A DNA stretch of 64,000 nucleotides from Mycolicibacter heraklionensis (GTDB lineage: Bacteria; Actinomycetota; Actinomycetes; Mycobacteriales; Mycobacteriaceae), in NCBI RefSeq assembly GCF_001021505.1, contig NZ_LDPO01000016.1, positions 1 through 64,000 on the forward strand, written 5' to 3'. The position numbers and the translations under genes were made by a program. The notes beneath the pieces are model-generated. The model was not told where the DNA came from, did not search any database, and worked only from the letters and a program-made list of their open reading frames with translations. The number at the start of each line of letters is the position of its first letter. Position 1 is the stretch's first letter. Positions 1 to 8,540 of the stretch are shown here, in pieces.

Positions 1-920
1 CCGCCACCACCGCCGCCGCCGCTGCCGCTCACCGCAGCCCCATTACCGCCCGTACCGCCGGCACCGCCGTTACCACCGTTGCCGTACCCCAGGGAGGCGC
101 CGTTACCGCCGTCGCCACCGTTGCCGCCGGCGCTCCCGGCCCCGGCGGACACGCCCTGGACGCCCAGCAAGCCGAGGCCGCCGTCGCCGCCATTGCCGCC
201 GTTGCCGAACCAAGAGCCGGCATTGCCGCCCGCACCGCCGTCACCACCGGGCACCGCGACGCCGGTGGAATCACCACCGGCCCCGCCGTTGCCGCCATTG
301 CCGAACAAGCTGCCGCCGTCGCCGCCGGCACCACCCGCCGCTCCGGCCGCACCCGCACCGCCGTCACCGCCGTCGCCGAACAGCCCGGCCGAACCGCCCG
401 CCCAGCCGACGCCGCCGTTGACGCCGACCTCGCCCGCGGCGCCGGCCCCGCCGTTGCCGAACAGGAAGCCGCCGTCACCGAGGTCGCCGTACATGCCGGA
501 ACTGCCGAACAGGGAGGTGTTCGCGTCGGTGAAGTCGTCGAGGCCATTACCGATCAGGTCCCGCCCGAACAGGTACACGAACGGCGCGTTGATCATCTCA
601 GCCATCTGCATGCCGGAGGCACTGCCGAGCCATTCCTGAAGCGAGTCGTTGATCGACTGCCAGAAGTCGAGCGGGCCCGCCTCGGCACTGCCCAGGCCGA
701 CGACGCTCAGATCGGCGAAGTCGCCGAAGGTGTAGTTCGCCTGGCCGCCGGCGAACACATCGCCTATCGGGTCGACGATCAGATCCCATAGGTCGGCGTG
801 CGCGGCCGGCGCGAGGCTGATCGGAGCGAGCCCGGCGACCAGGAGAGCTCCGGTCGTCGTGCCGACGCTGATCAGGCGCCTGTTGAGCAGGCGACTCCGG
901 TCCTGACGGTGACTGGCCAT
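1..920 (-). CDS. PGRS-like secreted glycine-repeat protein (3' end beyond window)
   Basis: The start is the ATG at 920, with a strong GAGGAG ribosome site just upstream. The reading frame stays open to base 1, so the C-terminus is missing. Residues 1-43 look like a signal peptide: a basic N-terminus (RSRLLNRR), a hydrophobic stretch and an APAAHA cleavage region. Residues 44-140 are a non-repetitive domain. After about residue 145 the protein becomes Gly-Gly-Xaa repeats ([21 protein letters not shown]), typical of mycobacterial PGRS sequence. There is no PE domain at the N-terminus, so this is a signal-peptide-bearing PGRS protein and not a classical PE_PGRS. Function is unknown. Such proteins are generally exported or cell-wall associated. 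The proline-rich reading on the opposite strand is an artefact of the repeat. Confidence 0.85.
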   Translation of the reverse strand, partial: MASHRQDRSRLLNRRLISVGTTTGALLVAGLAPISLAPAAHADLWDLIVDPIGDVFAGGQANYTFGDFADLSVVGLGSAEAGPLDFWQSINDSLQEWLGSASGMQMAEMINAPFVYLFGRDLIGNGLDDFTDANTSLFGSSGMYGDLGDGGFLFGNGGAGAAGEVGVNGGVGWAGGSAGLFGDGGDGGAGAAGAAGGAGGDGGSLFGNGGNGGAGGDSTGVAVPGGDGGAGGNAGSWFGNGGNGGDGGLGLLGVQGVSAGAGSAGGNGGDGGNGASLGYGNGGNGGAGGTGGNGAAVSGSGGGGGG

Positions 921-1075
921 CGGGCACCTCCTCGGGTTTCCAACCAGGGGTTTACTCAGCCTCCTCACACTAATCCCTGAATCGGAAAAGCGACATCGAT
1001 CAGCCGTTATTACCCGTGATTGCGGAATTCAAGCCCGGCTTATGACGCGATTGCGCATTGTCGCCGAGCGCTCGG

Positions 1076-1900
1076 TCAGCCGATGATGCGGTCAGCCCGG
1101 CTGTAGACGTTCATCGAGTCACCGCGAAGAAACCCCACCAAGGTCAGTCCGCAGTCTCCTGCCAAGTCGACGGCCAGCGACGACGGCGCCGACAGCGCGG
1201 CCAAGATGGGAATACCGGCCATCACCGCCTTCTGGGTCAGTTCGAACGACGCCCGCCCACTGACCAGCAGCACCGTCCCGGCCAGCGGTATCCGGCACCG
1301 CTCGAGCGCCCAGCCGATCACCTTGTCGACGGCGTTGTGCCGACCGATGTCTTCGCGCACCACCTGTATTGCACCGCCGTCGGTGAAGTCGAACAGCGCC
1401 GCGGCATGCAGACCGCCGGTGCTGGCGAAGACGTCCTGCGCGGCGCGCAGCTGGTCGGGCATCGCGGTCAGCGCGGCGGCGGAAACCTGAACCGGGTCGT
1501 CGCCCGGGTGATACTGGCTGGCAAGGCGTACCGCGTCCAGTGAGGCCTTACCGCAGATACCGCAGGACGAGGTGGCGTAGAAGTTGCGGGAGATGTCCAC
1601 CACCGGCGGGGGCACGTTCGGCGCCAGTGTCACATCGAGCACGTTGTAGGTGTTGTCCGTGTCCAGGCTGCCGCAGTAACGCGCGCTCACCACGTCGTCA
1701 CGCCCGGCGATGATCCCCTCGGAGAGCAAAAAGCCCTGCGCCAGCTCGATATCCGACCCGGGTGTGCGCATCGTGACGGTGAGCGGAGCACCACCCAGCC
1801 GGATCTCCAGCGGCTCCTCCACCGCCAGCGTCTCGGGCCGCTGCGTCGCATCCCCTGCGACGAGGCGGCTGACCCGCCGACGCTGCGTTATCCGACTCAT
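1076..1900 (-). CDS. fdhD: Formate dehydrogenase accessory sulfurtransferase FdhD
   Basis: The product is 274 residues, normal for FdhD. It carries the family CGICGK motif near residue 110, whose cysteines relay sulfur from a cysteine desulfurase. It also has the conserved [14 protein letters not shown] segment and the [13 protein letters not shown] segment. FdhD sulfurates the bis-MGD molybdenum cofactor, a step required for activity of metal-dependent formate dehydrogenases. The likely client is the selenocysteine FDH at 14.3 kb. The gene lies 88 bases downstream of the GMC oxidoreductase gene on the same strand and may be read through from that operon or have its own promoter. The ATG at 1900 is the first in frame. 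Confidence 0.95.
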   Translation of the reverse strand: MSRITQRRRVSRLVAGDATQRPETLAVEEPLEIRLGGAPLTVTMRTPGSDIELAQGFLLSEGIIAGRDDVVSARYCGSLDTDNTYNVLDVTLAPNVPPPVVDISRNFYATSSCGICGKASLDAVRLASQYHPGDDPVQVSAAALTAMPDQLRAAQDVFASTGGLHAAALFDFTDGGAIQVVREDIGRHNAVDKVIGWALERCRIPLAGTVLLVSGRASFELTQKAVMAGIPILAALSAPSSLAVDLAGDCGLTLVGFLRGDSMNVYSRADRIIG

Positions 1901-1988
1901 CGCTCCATCTTTGCTCGGTCTGTTCGCATTCTCAGCCGTCAGTGCGCGAATCCGAAAATGCTAGGACGAAAGCTCTTGGAGTGAAAGG

Positions 1989-3698
1989 TTATCCGGCGAC
2001 CCCGCGCCGAGTGATCGCGAGTCGCAACGCGGCCGGTGCGCCCGCCGGCACCACCGGGTTGTTCGGGGCGACCGGCTGGATACGGCGGTAGCCGCGGCCC
2101 TGCTCCGGTCGCTGGTCGGCTTGCCCCTTGTTCGGCCACATCGCGGCGGCACGCTCGGCTTGGGCGGTGATCGTCAGCGAGGGGTTCACCCCCAGATTCG
2201 CCGAGACCGCCGAACCGTCGACCACACTGAGGGTGGGATAGCCGTACACGCGGTGATACGGGTCGATCACCCCGTGGTCGGGATCCGCGCCGATAGCGCA
2301 ACCCCCTAAGAAGTGTGCGGTGAGTGGAATGTTGAACAGCTCTCCCCAGGTTCCCGCGGTCACACCGCCGATCTTCTCCGCGATCCTGCGGGTCGCTTCG
2401 TTGCCCTCCGGAATCCACGTCGGATTGGGCTGGCCGTGGCCCTGTTTGCTCGACAGGTGCCGGCCGCGCAGTCCGCCCTTGGTGAAGGTGGTGATCGAGT
2501 TGTCCAGATGCTGCATCACCAGTGCGATGACGGTGCGCTCGCTCCAGTTCTTCACCGTCATCACGCGCAGCAGCGCGACGGGATTCCTGGCCGCCACACC
2601 GAGGAACTTGCACCAGCGCGGCCAGCGGCCGCCGCCGTCGGTCATCAGGGTTTGCAGCAGGCCCATCGCGTTGGAGCCCTTGCCGTAGCGCACCGGTTCG
2701 ACATGGGTGTCACCCGAAGGATGGAACGAGGACGTGATGGCCACGCCCCGGGTGAGGTCCAGGGCGGGGTCCACCCGGTATTTCATGGCACCCAGGATCG
2801 ACTCCGAGTTGGTGCGGGTGAGCACGCCGAGCCGGTCGGACAAACCCGGCAGGGTTCCGGTGTCCTTCATCTTGTGCAGCAGGTTCTGGGTGCCCCACGT
2901 GCCGGCGGCCACCACTACGTACTGCGCGGTGTAGGTTCGCCGGTTCTTCCGCAGTACCGCTCCGCTGGCCACCGTGTCGACGTGCCACGCCCCGCCCGGC
3001 GCCTGTCGCAGCGACGTCACGGTGGTCAGTGGATGCACTGTGGCACCGGCCCGTTCGGCAAGGCCGAGATAATTCTTCACCAGCGTGTTCTTCGCACCGT
3101 AGCGACAACCCACCATGCACTCTCCGCACTCCACACAGCCGGTGCGTTCGGGTCCGGCGCCGCCGAAGAACGGGTCGGGGACGGTTTTGCCCGGTTCCCC
3201 GAAGAACACGCCGACCGGTGTCTGGATGAACGTGTCGCCGACGCCCATGTCCTCGGCAACCGCTTTGACGATCTCGTCGGCCGGGGTCATGTGCGGGTTG
3301 CGGACCACGCCGAGCATGCGCTGACCCTGCTCGTAGTAGGGCGTCAGCTCGTCTTCCCAGTCGGTGATGTGGCGCCACTGCGGGTCGTTGAAGAACGGGG
3401 CGGGCGGCTTGTAGAGGGTGTTCGCGTAGTTCAACGACCCACCGCCGACCCCCGCGCCGGCCAGGATCACGCAGTCCCGCAGCAGGTGGATTCGTTGGAT
3501 ACCGAAGCAGCCCAGTTTTGGCGCCCACACGAATTTGCGCAGATCCCAACTGGTTTTGGCGAACTGCTCGTCGGTGAAGCGACGCCCCGCCTCCAGCACG
3601 CCGACCCGGTAGCCCTTCTCGGTCAGCCGTAACGCTGTGACGCTGCCGCCGAACCCGGATCCGATCACCAGGACGTCGTAGTCGAATTGCTCGGCCAT
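1989..3698 (-). CDS. GMC oxidoreductase, ChoD (cholesterol oxidase) family
   Basis: A 569-residue FAD-dependent GMC oxidoreductase. It has the dinucleotide motif VIGSGFGGS (G13, G15, G18), the GAGVGGGSLNYANT motif and a C-terminal NPSLTITAQAERAA segment near the flavin and active site. A four-cysteine segment (TGCVECGECMVGCRYG) is typical of this subgroup. From memory it is very close to M. tuberculosis ChoD (Rv3409c, 578 residues). The start is placed at the ATG at 3698 with GAGGAAC upstream; a longer reading would run into the preceding gene. It is the last gene of the oxygenase operon, 11 bases after the aldehyde dehydrogenase gene, and probably oxidises the alcohol made by the P450 or Rieske enzyme. 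Sterol activity is not shown by the sequence, and an ordinary dehydrogenase role is possible. Confidence 0.88.
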   Translation of the reverse strand: MAEQFDYDVLVIGSGFGGSVTALRLTEKGYRVGVLEAGRRFTDEQFAKTSWDLRKFVWAPKLGCFGIQRIHLLRDCVILAGAGVGGGSLNYANTLYKPPAPFFNDPQWRHITDWEDELTPYYEQGQRMLGVVRNPHMTPADEIVKAVAEDMGVGDTFIQTPVGVFFGEPGKTVPDPFFGGAGPERTGCVECGECMVGCRYGAKNTLVKNYLGLAERAGATVHPLTTVTSLRQAPGGAWHVDTVASGAVLRKNRRTYTAQYVVVAAGTWGTQNLLHKMKDTGTLPGLSDRLGVLTRTNSESILGAMKYRVDPALDLTRGVAITSSFHPSGDTHVEPVRYGKGSNAMGLLQTLMTDGGGRWPRWCKFLGVAARNPVALLRVMTVKNWSERTVIALVMQHLDNSITTFTKGGLRGRHLSSKQGHGQPNPTWIPEGNEATRRIAEKIGGVTAGTWGELFNIPLTAHFLGGCAIGADPDHGVIDPYHRVYGYPTLSVVDGSAVSANLGVNPSLTITAQAERAAAMWPNKGQADQRPEQGRGYRRIQPVAPNNPVVPAGAPAALRLAITRRGVAG

Positions 3699-3709
3699 GG
3701 GGTTCCTCC

Positions 3710-5245
3710 TCATTTGACGCCGGGCATGCGCCGCAGCACTCGTAGTCCGGTGGTCATGAGCCGCGCGTAGCGGCCGGGCTCCAGCCATGACGGTGCACCG
3801 ACCGGTAGCAGCCGCTCGGTGGCAATGGTCTGCGGTTCGGTGTATTTGAGAATGCCGTGTTCACCGTGTCGACGCCCGAGACCGGAGGCCTTCATGCCGC
3901 CCATCGGGGCGTCTACCGACGCCCACGCGGCGGCGTAGGCCTCGTTGACGTTGACGGTGCCGGCCTGTAGCCGGGCGGCGACCCGGCGGCCGCGCTTGGC
4001 GTCCGAGGTCCAGACGCTGAAGTTCAGGCCGTAGTCACTGTCGTTGGCGCGCTCGATCGCCTCGTCCTCGTCCTGAACCCGGTATAGCGAAACGACCGGG
4101 CCGAACGTCTCCTCGGCGAACGCGGCCATGGATTCGTTGACCCCGGACAGGAGGGTGGGCTCGTAGAAATAGGGCCCGATGTCCGGGCGCGGCCGGCCGC
4201 CGGCCAGCACGTTGGCGCCCTTGCTGACCGCGTCGTCGACGTGACCGGCGACGGTCTTGAGCTGCTTCTCCGAGATCAGTGATCCCATATCCGCCGAATA
4301 GTCCAGGGCAGCAGAGAGTTTCATTGACTTGGCAGCGTCGGCGAAGCGCGTGGTGAACATGTCCCACAGCCTGGCCGGCACATAGATGCGTTCGACCGAG
4401 ATGCACAGTTGCCCGGTGTTGGAGAATGCCGCCCGCAGGGCGCCCGACACCGCCTTGTCGACGTCGGCGTCGTCGAGCACCAGCAGCGCGTTCTTGCCGC
4501 CGAGCTCCATCGAGCAGTCGATCAGCCGCTCACCGGCCTGCCCGGCGACAGTGCGCCCGACCGCCGTGGAGCCGGTGAACATCAGATAGTCCGACGCTTC
4601 GATGATCGGCGCACCCAGCTCGGCACCGAAACCCGTCAGGACCTGCACCAACCCGGTTGGCATACCGGCCTCTTCGAGCAAGGACACCGCCCATAACGCC
4701 GAAAACGGCGTCTGCTGATCGGGTTTCGCGAGCACGGCGTTGCCTGCGACGATGGCCGGCAGGGCGTCGCTGATGCCCAGCGTCAGCGGGTAGTTCCACG
4801 GCGAGATGATGCCCACCAGGCCCTTGGGGTGATGTAGTTCGGTGACATGGGTGAGCGCCAACTGCACACCCTGCCGGCGCTTGGGACGCAGGTAGTCCGC
4901 GGCGGTGTTTGCGTAATAGCGTGCCGTCAGACAGACGTCGAGGATCTCTTCGAACGCGTGCCGGCGCGCTTTGCCGTTCTCGAGCTGGATCAGGTCGAGA
5001 ACCTCATCCTGACGGTTGAGCACCAGGTCGTGGAAGCGCATCAACACCGCCGCCCGGTCGCGGATCGGACGCGCGGCCCACGCCGTCTGCACCGCGCGAG
5101 CGCGTAGCGCCGCGGCGGCCACATCGGCAGCGCCGCATCGTGGCACCCGTCCCAACGGTTCGCCGGTCATCGCGTTGGTGACCTCGACCTCGGAGTTCGG
5201 GTCAGCGGCCGCCACCCTGCCGGAGAGTTCGTCGGTGAGGGTCAT
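3710..5245 (-). CDS. Aldehyde dehydrogenase (GabD2-like succinate-semialdehyde dehydrogenase family)
   Basis: A 511-residue NAD(P)-dependent aldehyde dehydrogenase. Landmarks are ISPWNYPLT (oxyanion Asn151), FTGSTAVG (cofactor loop), the general base Glu247 in MELGGKN and the nucleophile Cys281 in NTGQLCIS. It resembles the mycobacterial succinic-semialdehyde dehydrogenase family GabD2 (Rv1731, about 518 residues). The ATG at 5245 overlaps the TGA of the Rieske gene as ATGA, which favours it over an in-frame TTG at 5254. In this operon it would oxidise an aldehyde made by the neighbouring oxygenases or the GMC enzyme. Substrate is not predictable. Confidence 0.92.
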   Translation of the reverse strand: MTLTDELSGRVAAADPNSEVEVTNAMTGEPLGRVPRCGAADVAAAALRARAVQTAWAARPIRDRAAVLMRFHDLVLNRQDEVLDLIQLENGKARRHAFEEILDVCLTARYYANTAADYLRPKRRQGVQLALTHVTELHHPKGLVGIISPWNYPLTLGISDALPAIVAGNAVLAKPDQQTPFSALWAVSLLEEAGMPTGLVQVLTGFGAELGAPIIEASDYLMFTGSTAVGRTVAGQAGERLIDCSMELGGKNALLVLDDADVDKAVSGALRAAFSNTGQLCISVERIYVPARLWDMFTTRFADAAKSMKLSAALDYSADMGSLISEKQLKTVAGHVDDAVSKGANVLAGGRPRPDIGPYFYEPTLLSGVNESMAAFAEETFGPVVSLYRVQDEDEAIERANDSDYGLNFSVWTSDAKRGRRVAARLQAGTVNVNEAYAAAWASVDAPMGGMKASGLGRRHGEHGILKYTEPQTIATERLLPVGAPSWLEPGRYARLMTTGLRVLRRMPGVK

Positions 5246-6282
5246 GGCATCCAACTCAGAACGAAACGACCGGACTCCTCGTCCACCATCTCCATGGCGA
5301 TCCGACGCGCGCGTACCGCAGCTCGGTCGGCCTTCACGTTGATGTCGCGCCTGGGTTCGCCGCGTTCACGCAGGCGCGTCTGAATCGTCTCCAACACAAC
5401 CGAATCCCGCATGGCCCAGTCATGGAACATACTGCGCAGAAACTCGGCGACCCGCTCGTCGTCGGGAGCGAAGTTGCGGGCCATCTGCAGGAAAACGTGG
5501 GTCGTCTCCGGGGATTCGGGCGTAAAGCCCTGGATCCGCAGCAGCTGGTGGGATGTCCCGGCCTCGGGATCGATCACGTAGTGCTGAACGTGCAGCCCCG
5601 GCGAGACGAAAGTTCCTTCCTCGCGTCGGCTTCCCCTGGTGTCGATGGGAAGGCCGGTGATCTCGGCCTCCCACGGGGCCAGCCGGCTGGGCGGCGTGGT
5701 CCGGGAATAGGACACCGACCGTTCGGAGACCTCGACCTCGTCGAGTTGCGGCAGGACCTCGATATCGGGCGGAACGACTTCGGGGTGCATCACGAACACG
5801 TCGGTCAGGTCGAGGTAGTGCTCGTGCAGCAGAAGGTAGTTCGCGTTGACACGCAGCACCTCGGTGGTGCCGGCCCATCCCGAACCGTCGGCGTACCACG
5901 GCACCCGGGGCGGCGGGCGCAGCGCGGCAACACCGGGATCGCCGAGCCAGACCCAGACGAACGGCGCCTGCTCCGCAACCGGGTAGGTGCGTACCGCGGC
6001 GCCGGGCGGCACGTTCTCCTGTGACGGCACGTCGAGCAGGCAGCCGTCGGGGCCGAAGGCGAAGCCGTGATAGCCGCAGACCACCCGGTCACCGTCGCGC
6101 CGGCCGGCCGACAACGGGTAGGCCCGGTGGAGGCAGCGGTCCTCCATTGCGACCACTTCGCCGGATCTACGGCGATACAGCAGAACCTGCTTGTCGAGCA
6201 GTCGGCGGGTCAGCAGCCCTTGGCCGACCTCGTCGCTGGTCGCGGCGACATACCAACAGTTGTACGGATAGTTGGGCCTCAT
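5242..6282 (-). CDS. Rieske-type aromatic-ring-hydroxylating oxygenase / O-demethylase oxygenase subunit
   Basis: A 346-residue oxygenase alpha subunit, the length of vanillate-demethylase-type (VanA-like) enzymes. The N-terminal Rieske [2Fe-2S] domain has ligands Cys50 and His52 (CLHR) and Cys69 and His72 (CGYHG). The C-terminal catalytic domain carries the mononuclear iron site, probably around HEHYLDLTDVFVMHPE. The ATG at 6282 overlaps the TGA of the reductase gene (ATGA), so the two are translationally coupled. The neighbouring reductase is the obvious electron donor. Substrate could be a methoxylated aromatic, a steroid or another hydrophobic compound. Confidence 0.9.
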   Translation of the reverse strand: MRPNYPYNCWYVAATSDEVGQGLLTRRLLDKQVLLYRRRSGEVVAMEDRCLHRAYPLSAGRRDGDRVVCGYHGFAFGPDGCLLDVPSQENVPPGAAVRTYPVAEQAPFVWVWLGDPGVAALRPPPRVPWYADGSGWAGTTEVLRVNANYLLLHEHYLDLTDVFVMHPEVVPPDIEVLPQLDEVEVSERSVSYSRTTPPSRLAPWEAEITGLPIDTRGSRREEGTFVSPGLHVQHYVIDPEAGTSHQLLRIQGFTPESPETTHVFLQMARNFAPDDERVAEFLRSMFHDWAMRDSVVLETIQTRLRERGEPRRDINVKADRAAVRARRIAMEMVDEESGRFVLSWMP

Positions 6283-7271
6283 AAGTCCAATACCAGCCTC
6301 TCGGACAGCGACCGTGAAACGCAGATCATGATCGTTTGGTTTGCAGCCTTCTCGGCGTCGTTGAGCACGGAGTCGCGATGGTCGCCCGCGCCCTCGACGA
6401 TGTCGCATTCGCACGTTCCGCACACGCCCTCCATGCACGATCCGAGTACGTCGACGCCGGCTTCCTCACACACTTCGTAAATCGATTTATCTTGTGGCAC
6501 TGTCAAAGTCATGCCGGACCGCTGACATTCCACGTCGAAGGCGGCCAGCGCAGCGGGTTCGTCCAGCGCTTTGGCTGAGAAGCGTTCCACATGCAGGCTG
6601 CCGTCGGGCCAGGCCGTGCACGCGTCCTCGACCGCGCTCAGCAGCCCCTCCGGTCCGCAGCAGTACACCAGTGTGTTCTCGGACGGTTGGGCGAGAACGG
6701 ATTCGAGGCTCGCGCGGAAGTTCGGGCCGTCATCTTCCCGCGAGCAGACGACCACCCGCTCGCCGTAACGCTCGAGCTCGGCGACGAAGGCCATCGACGA
6801 TCGCGTCCTGCCGCCATAGAGCAACTGCCATTCGGAGCCGGCGGCGTCGGCCGCGGCAATCATCGGCAGCATCGGGGTGACACCGATACCGCCCGCGATG
6901 AATTGGTAACGCGCCGAGCCGACCAACGGAAAGTGGTTGCGGGGCCCACGGACCCGTACAGTGGCTCCCTCATGGAGCTTGTCGTGGACGAACTGGGATC
7001 CGCCGCGACTGTTCGGGTCCAGCAGTACCCCCACCCGCCACTGGGCGCGGTCGGCGGTGTCACCGCACAGTGAGTACTGCCGCACCAGCGACGGCGTCAT
7101 GATGAGGTCGATGTGCGCCCCGGGTGCCCAGTCGGGCAGGTCGGCGCCGGTCGGGTCGACGAGGGTGATCGTCACCACCCCGTCGGCCGAGGTCTCTCGG
7201 CGACGTACCTCCAGGTCGGCCTCGACCTCACGGTAGGCGGGTCGGCCACGGGCGGTCTCGGGGGCAGTCAC
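6279..7271 (-). CDS. Ferredoxin-NAD(P) reductase, phthalate dioxygenase reductase family
   Basis: A 330-residue three-part reductase. The flavin-binding domain has RQYSLCGD, the NAD(P) domain has GGIGVTPM and YCCGPEG, and the C-terminal plant-type [2Fe-2S] ferredoxin domain has the cysteine cluster CMEGVCGTCEC plus a distal Cys in MICVSR. It transfers electrons from NAD(P)H to a terminal oxygenase. The chosen start is GTG at 7271, overlapping the TGA of the P450 gene as GTGA. Because P450, reductase and Rieske genes are all coupled in this order, the reductase may serve either oxygenase or both. Confidence 0.92.
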   Translation of the reverse strand: MTAPETARGRPAYREVEADLEVRRRETSADGVVTITLVDPTGADLPDWAPGAHIDLIMTPSLVRQYSLCGDTADRAQWRVGVLLDPNSRGGSQFVHDKLHEGATVRVRGPRNHFPLVGSARYQFIAGGIGVTPMLPMIAAADAAGSEWQLLYGGRTRSSMAFVAELERYGERVVVCSREDDGPNFRASLESVLAQPSENTLVYCCGPEGLLSAVEDACTAWPDGSLHVERFSAKALDEPAALAAFDVECQRSGMTLTVPQDKSIYEVCEEAGVDVLGSCMEGVCGTCECDIVEGAGDHRDSVLNDAEKAANQTIMICVSRSLSERLVLDL

Positions 7272-8506
7272 GATGTTCTCCGGACCGGGATCGACTTGAA
7301 CTGGTTGAGGAACAACGCCCGCACCCGGGTCGGCTCCCCGTCCAGCTTGAGATCCGGAAAACGTTCCAGGGTCCGCTGAATCCACAGCTTCAGCTCCAAG
7401 CGGGCCAGGTTGGCGCCCAGGCAGAAATGCCGGCCGCGACCGCCGAAAGCCTGGTGCTTTTCGCCGAGACCCTCGCGGTTGATGTCGAAGGTGTGCGGAT
7501 CCGGGAAAGCCGTCTCGTCGCGGTTGGACGCCAGGTACCACAGCAAAAGCCGATCGTTCTCCTTGATCGTCTTGCCGTGCAGTTCGGTGTCGCAGGTCGC
7601 CGCGCGGCCCATGAAGGAGAACGCCGGGTAGCACCGCAGCCCTTCCTCCACGGCACTCGGAATCAGCTCCGGGCGCTCGGCCAGCAGGGTCCGCAGTTCT
7701 GGATCGCCCAGCAGGTGCAGCATCGTCGCGCTGTAAGTGGCCCGGGTCGAGTCATTGGCCGCCGACATCAGCAGGATGAAGAACGTGCCGAGCTCGATCT
7801 CGTTGAGCCGCTCGCCGTCGACCTCCGCGTTCATCAAGGCCGTGATCAGGTCGTCGCGCGGGGATTTGCGACGCTCTTCGATCCGCGCCATGACGTAGCC
7901 GATGATCTCCTGCAGCACCGCCTCGGTATCGGACCACTGCTCACGGATGACCGGGTCCTCGAATGCCGTGAAGACGTTCGTCCAGTGCACCAGCTTCTCG
8001 TCGTCCTCCGGCGGTGTGCCGAGCAGTGAGCCGGCCACCCGGGCCGGAACGGCGCGTGCGACATCGGCGACCAGGTCGAATTGCTCTTTGTCGGCAACCC
8101 GGTCGAAGACGTGGTCGATGATCTCCGTGATGTGGTCCTGGTGCTCGGCCACGCGTTGCGGGGTGAATGCCTTGATGGACAATGCTTTCAGCCGGTCGTG
8201 GCGCGGTGGGTCGATCGAGATCATCTGGGACTGCTGCACGGCCAGCGGCACCCCGATGTCGTCGAGCAGAAAGATGCCGCGCCGTTCGGAGGAGAACGTC
8301 TTGTGGTCGCGACTGACGGCCCGGACATCGTCATAGCGGGTGATCGACCAGAAGCCGCCTTCGTCCGGCGCATTGCGTTGCGGGCTGAAGTGCGCCGGCG
8401 CCTCGCGTTGCATCCGGGCGAACAACTCCCACGGTGGACCGTCATCCCAGTGCGCAGAGTCCGCCAGGTCGACGCTGTCGAGGTCGAGCTGATCGACGGT
8501 TGTCAT
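7268..8506 (-). CDS. Cytochrome P450
   Basis: A 412-residue soluble bacterial-type P450. The haem-thiolate motif is FGGRGRHFCLG with Cys362 as the axial ligand. The ExxR motif is in EEGLRC. The I-helix oxygen-activation segment is SAANDSTRAT. It has no membrane anchor. The ATG at 8506 is preceded by AAAGGAG at good spacing, so this start is firm. It hydroxylates a small hydrophobic molecule using electrons from a ferredoxin system. The gene lies between a fadD gene and the reductase in a long co-directional run. I cannot assign a CYP subfamily. Confidence 0.95.
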   Translation of the reverse strand: MTTVDQLDLDSVDLADSAHWDDGPPWELFARMQREAPAHFSPQRNAPDEGGFWSITRYDDVRAVSRDHKTFSSERRGIFLLDDIGVPLAVQQSQMISIDPPRHDRLKALSIKAFTPQRVAEHQDHITEIIDHVFDRVADKEQFDLVADVARAVPARVAGSLLGTPPEDDEKLVHWTNVFTAFEDPVIREQWSDTEAVLQEIIGYVMARIEERRKSPRDDLITALMNAEVDGERLNEIELGTFFILLMSAANDSTRATYSATMLHLLGDPELRTLLAERPELIPSAVEEGLRCYPAFSFMGRAATCDTELHGKTIKENDRLLLWYLASNRDETAFPDPHTFDINREGLGEKHQAFGGRGRHFCLGANLARLELKLWIQRTLERFPDLKLDGEPTRVRALFLNQFKSIPVRRTS

Positions 8507-8540
8507 GATTGCTCCTTTCGTGAAACTGCTTGCACCACAA

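Noticed and set aside
79-639. Proline-rich open frame on the plus strand at the left edge
   Set aside because: It is the reverse complement of glycine-rich PGRS repeats.
2313-3632. 439-residue plus-strand frame opposite the ChoD-like gene
   Set aside because: It has His- and Arg-rich antisense composition, and the minus strand encodes a complete GMC enzyme.
3699-3788. Longer N-terminus for the ChoD-like protein
   Set aside because: It would overlap the aldehyde dehydrogenase C-terminus by about 80 bases and adds residues not seen in the family; ATG at 3698 has a good ribosome site.
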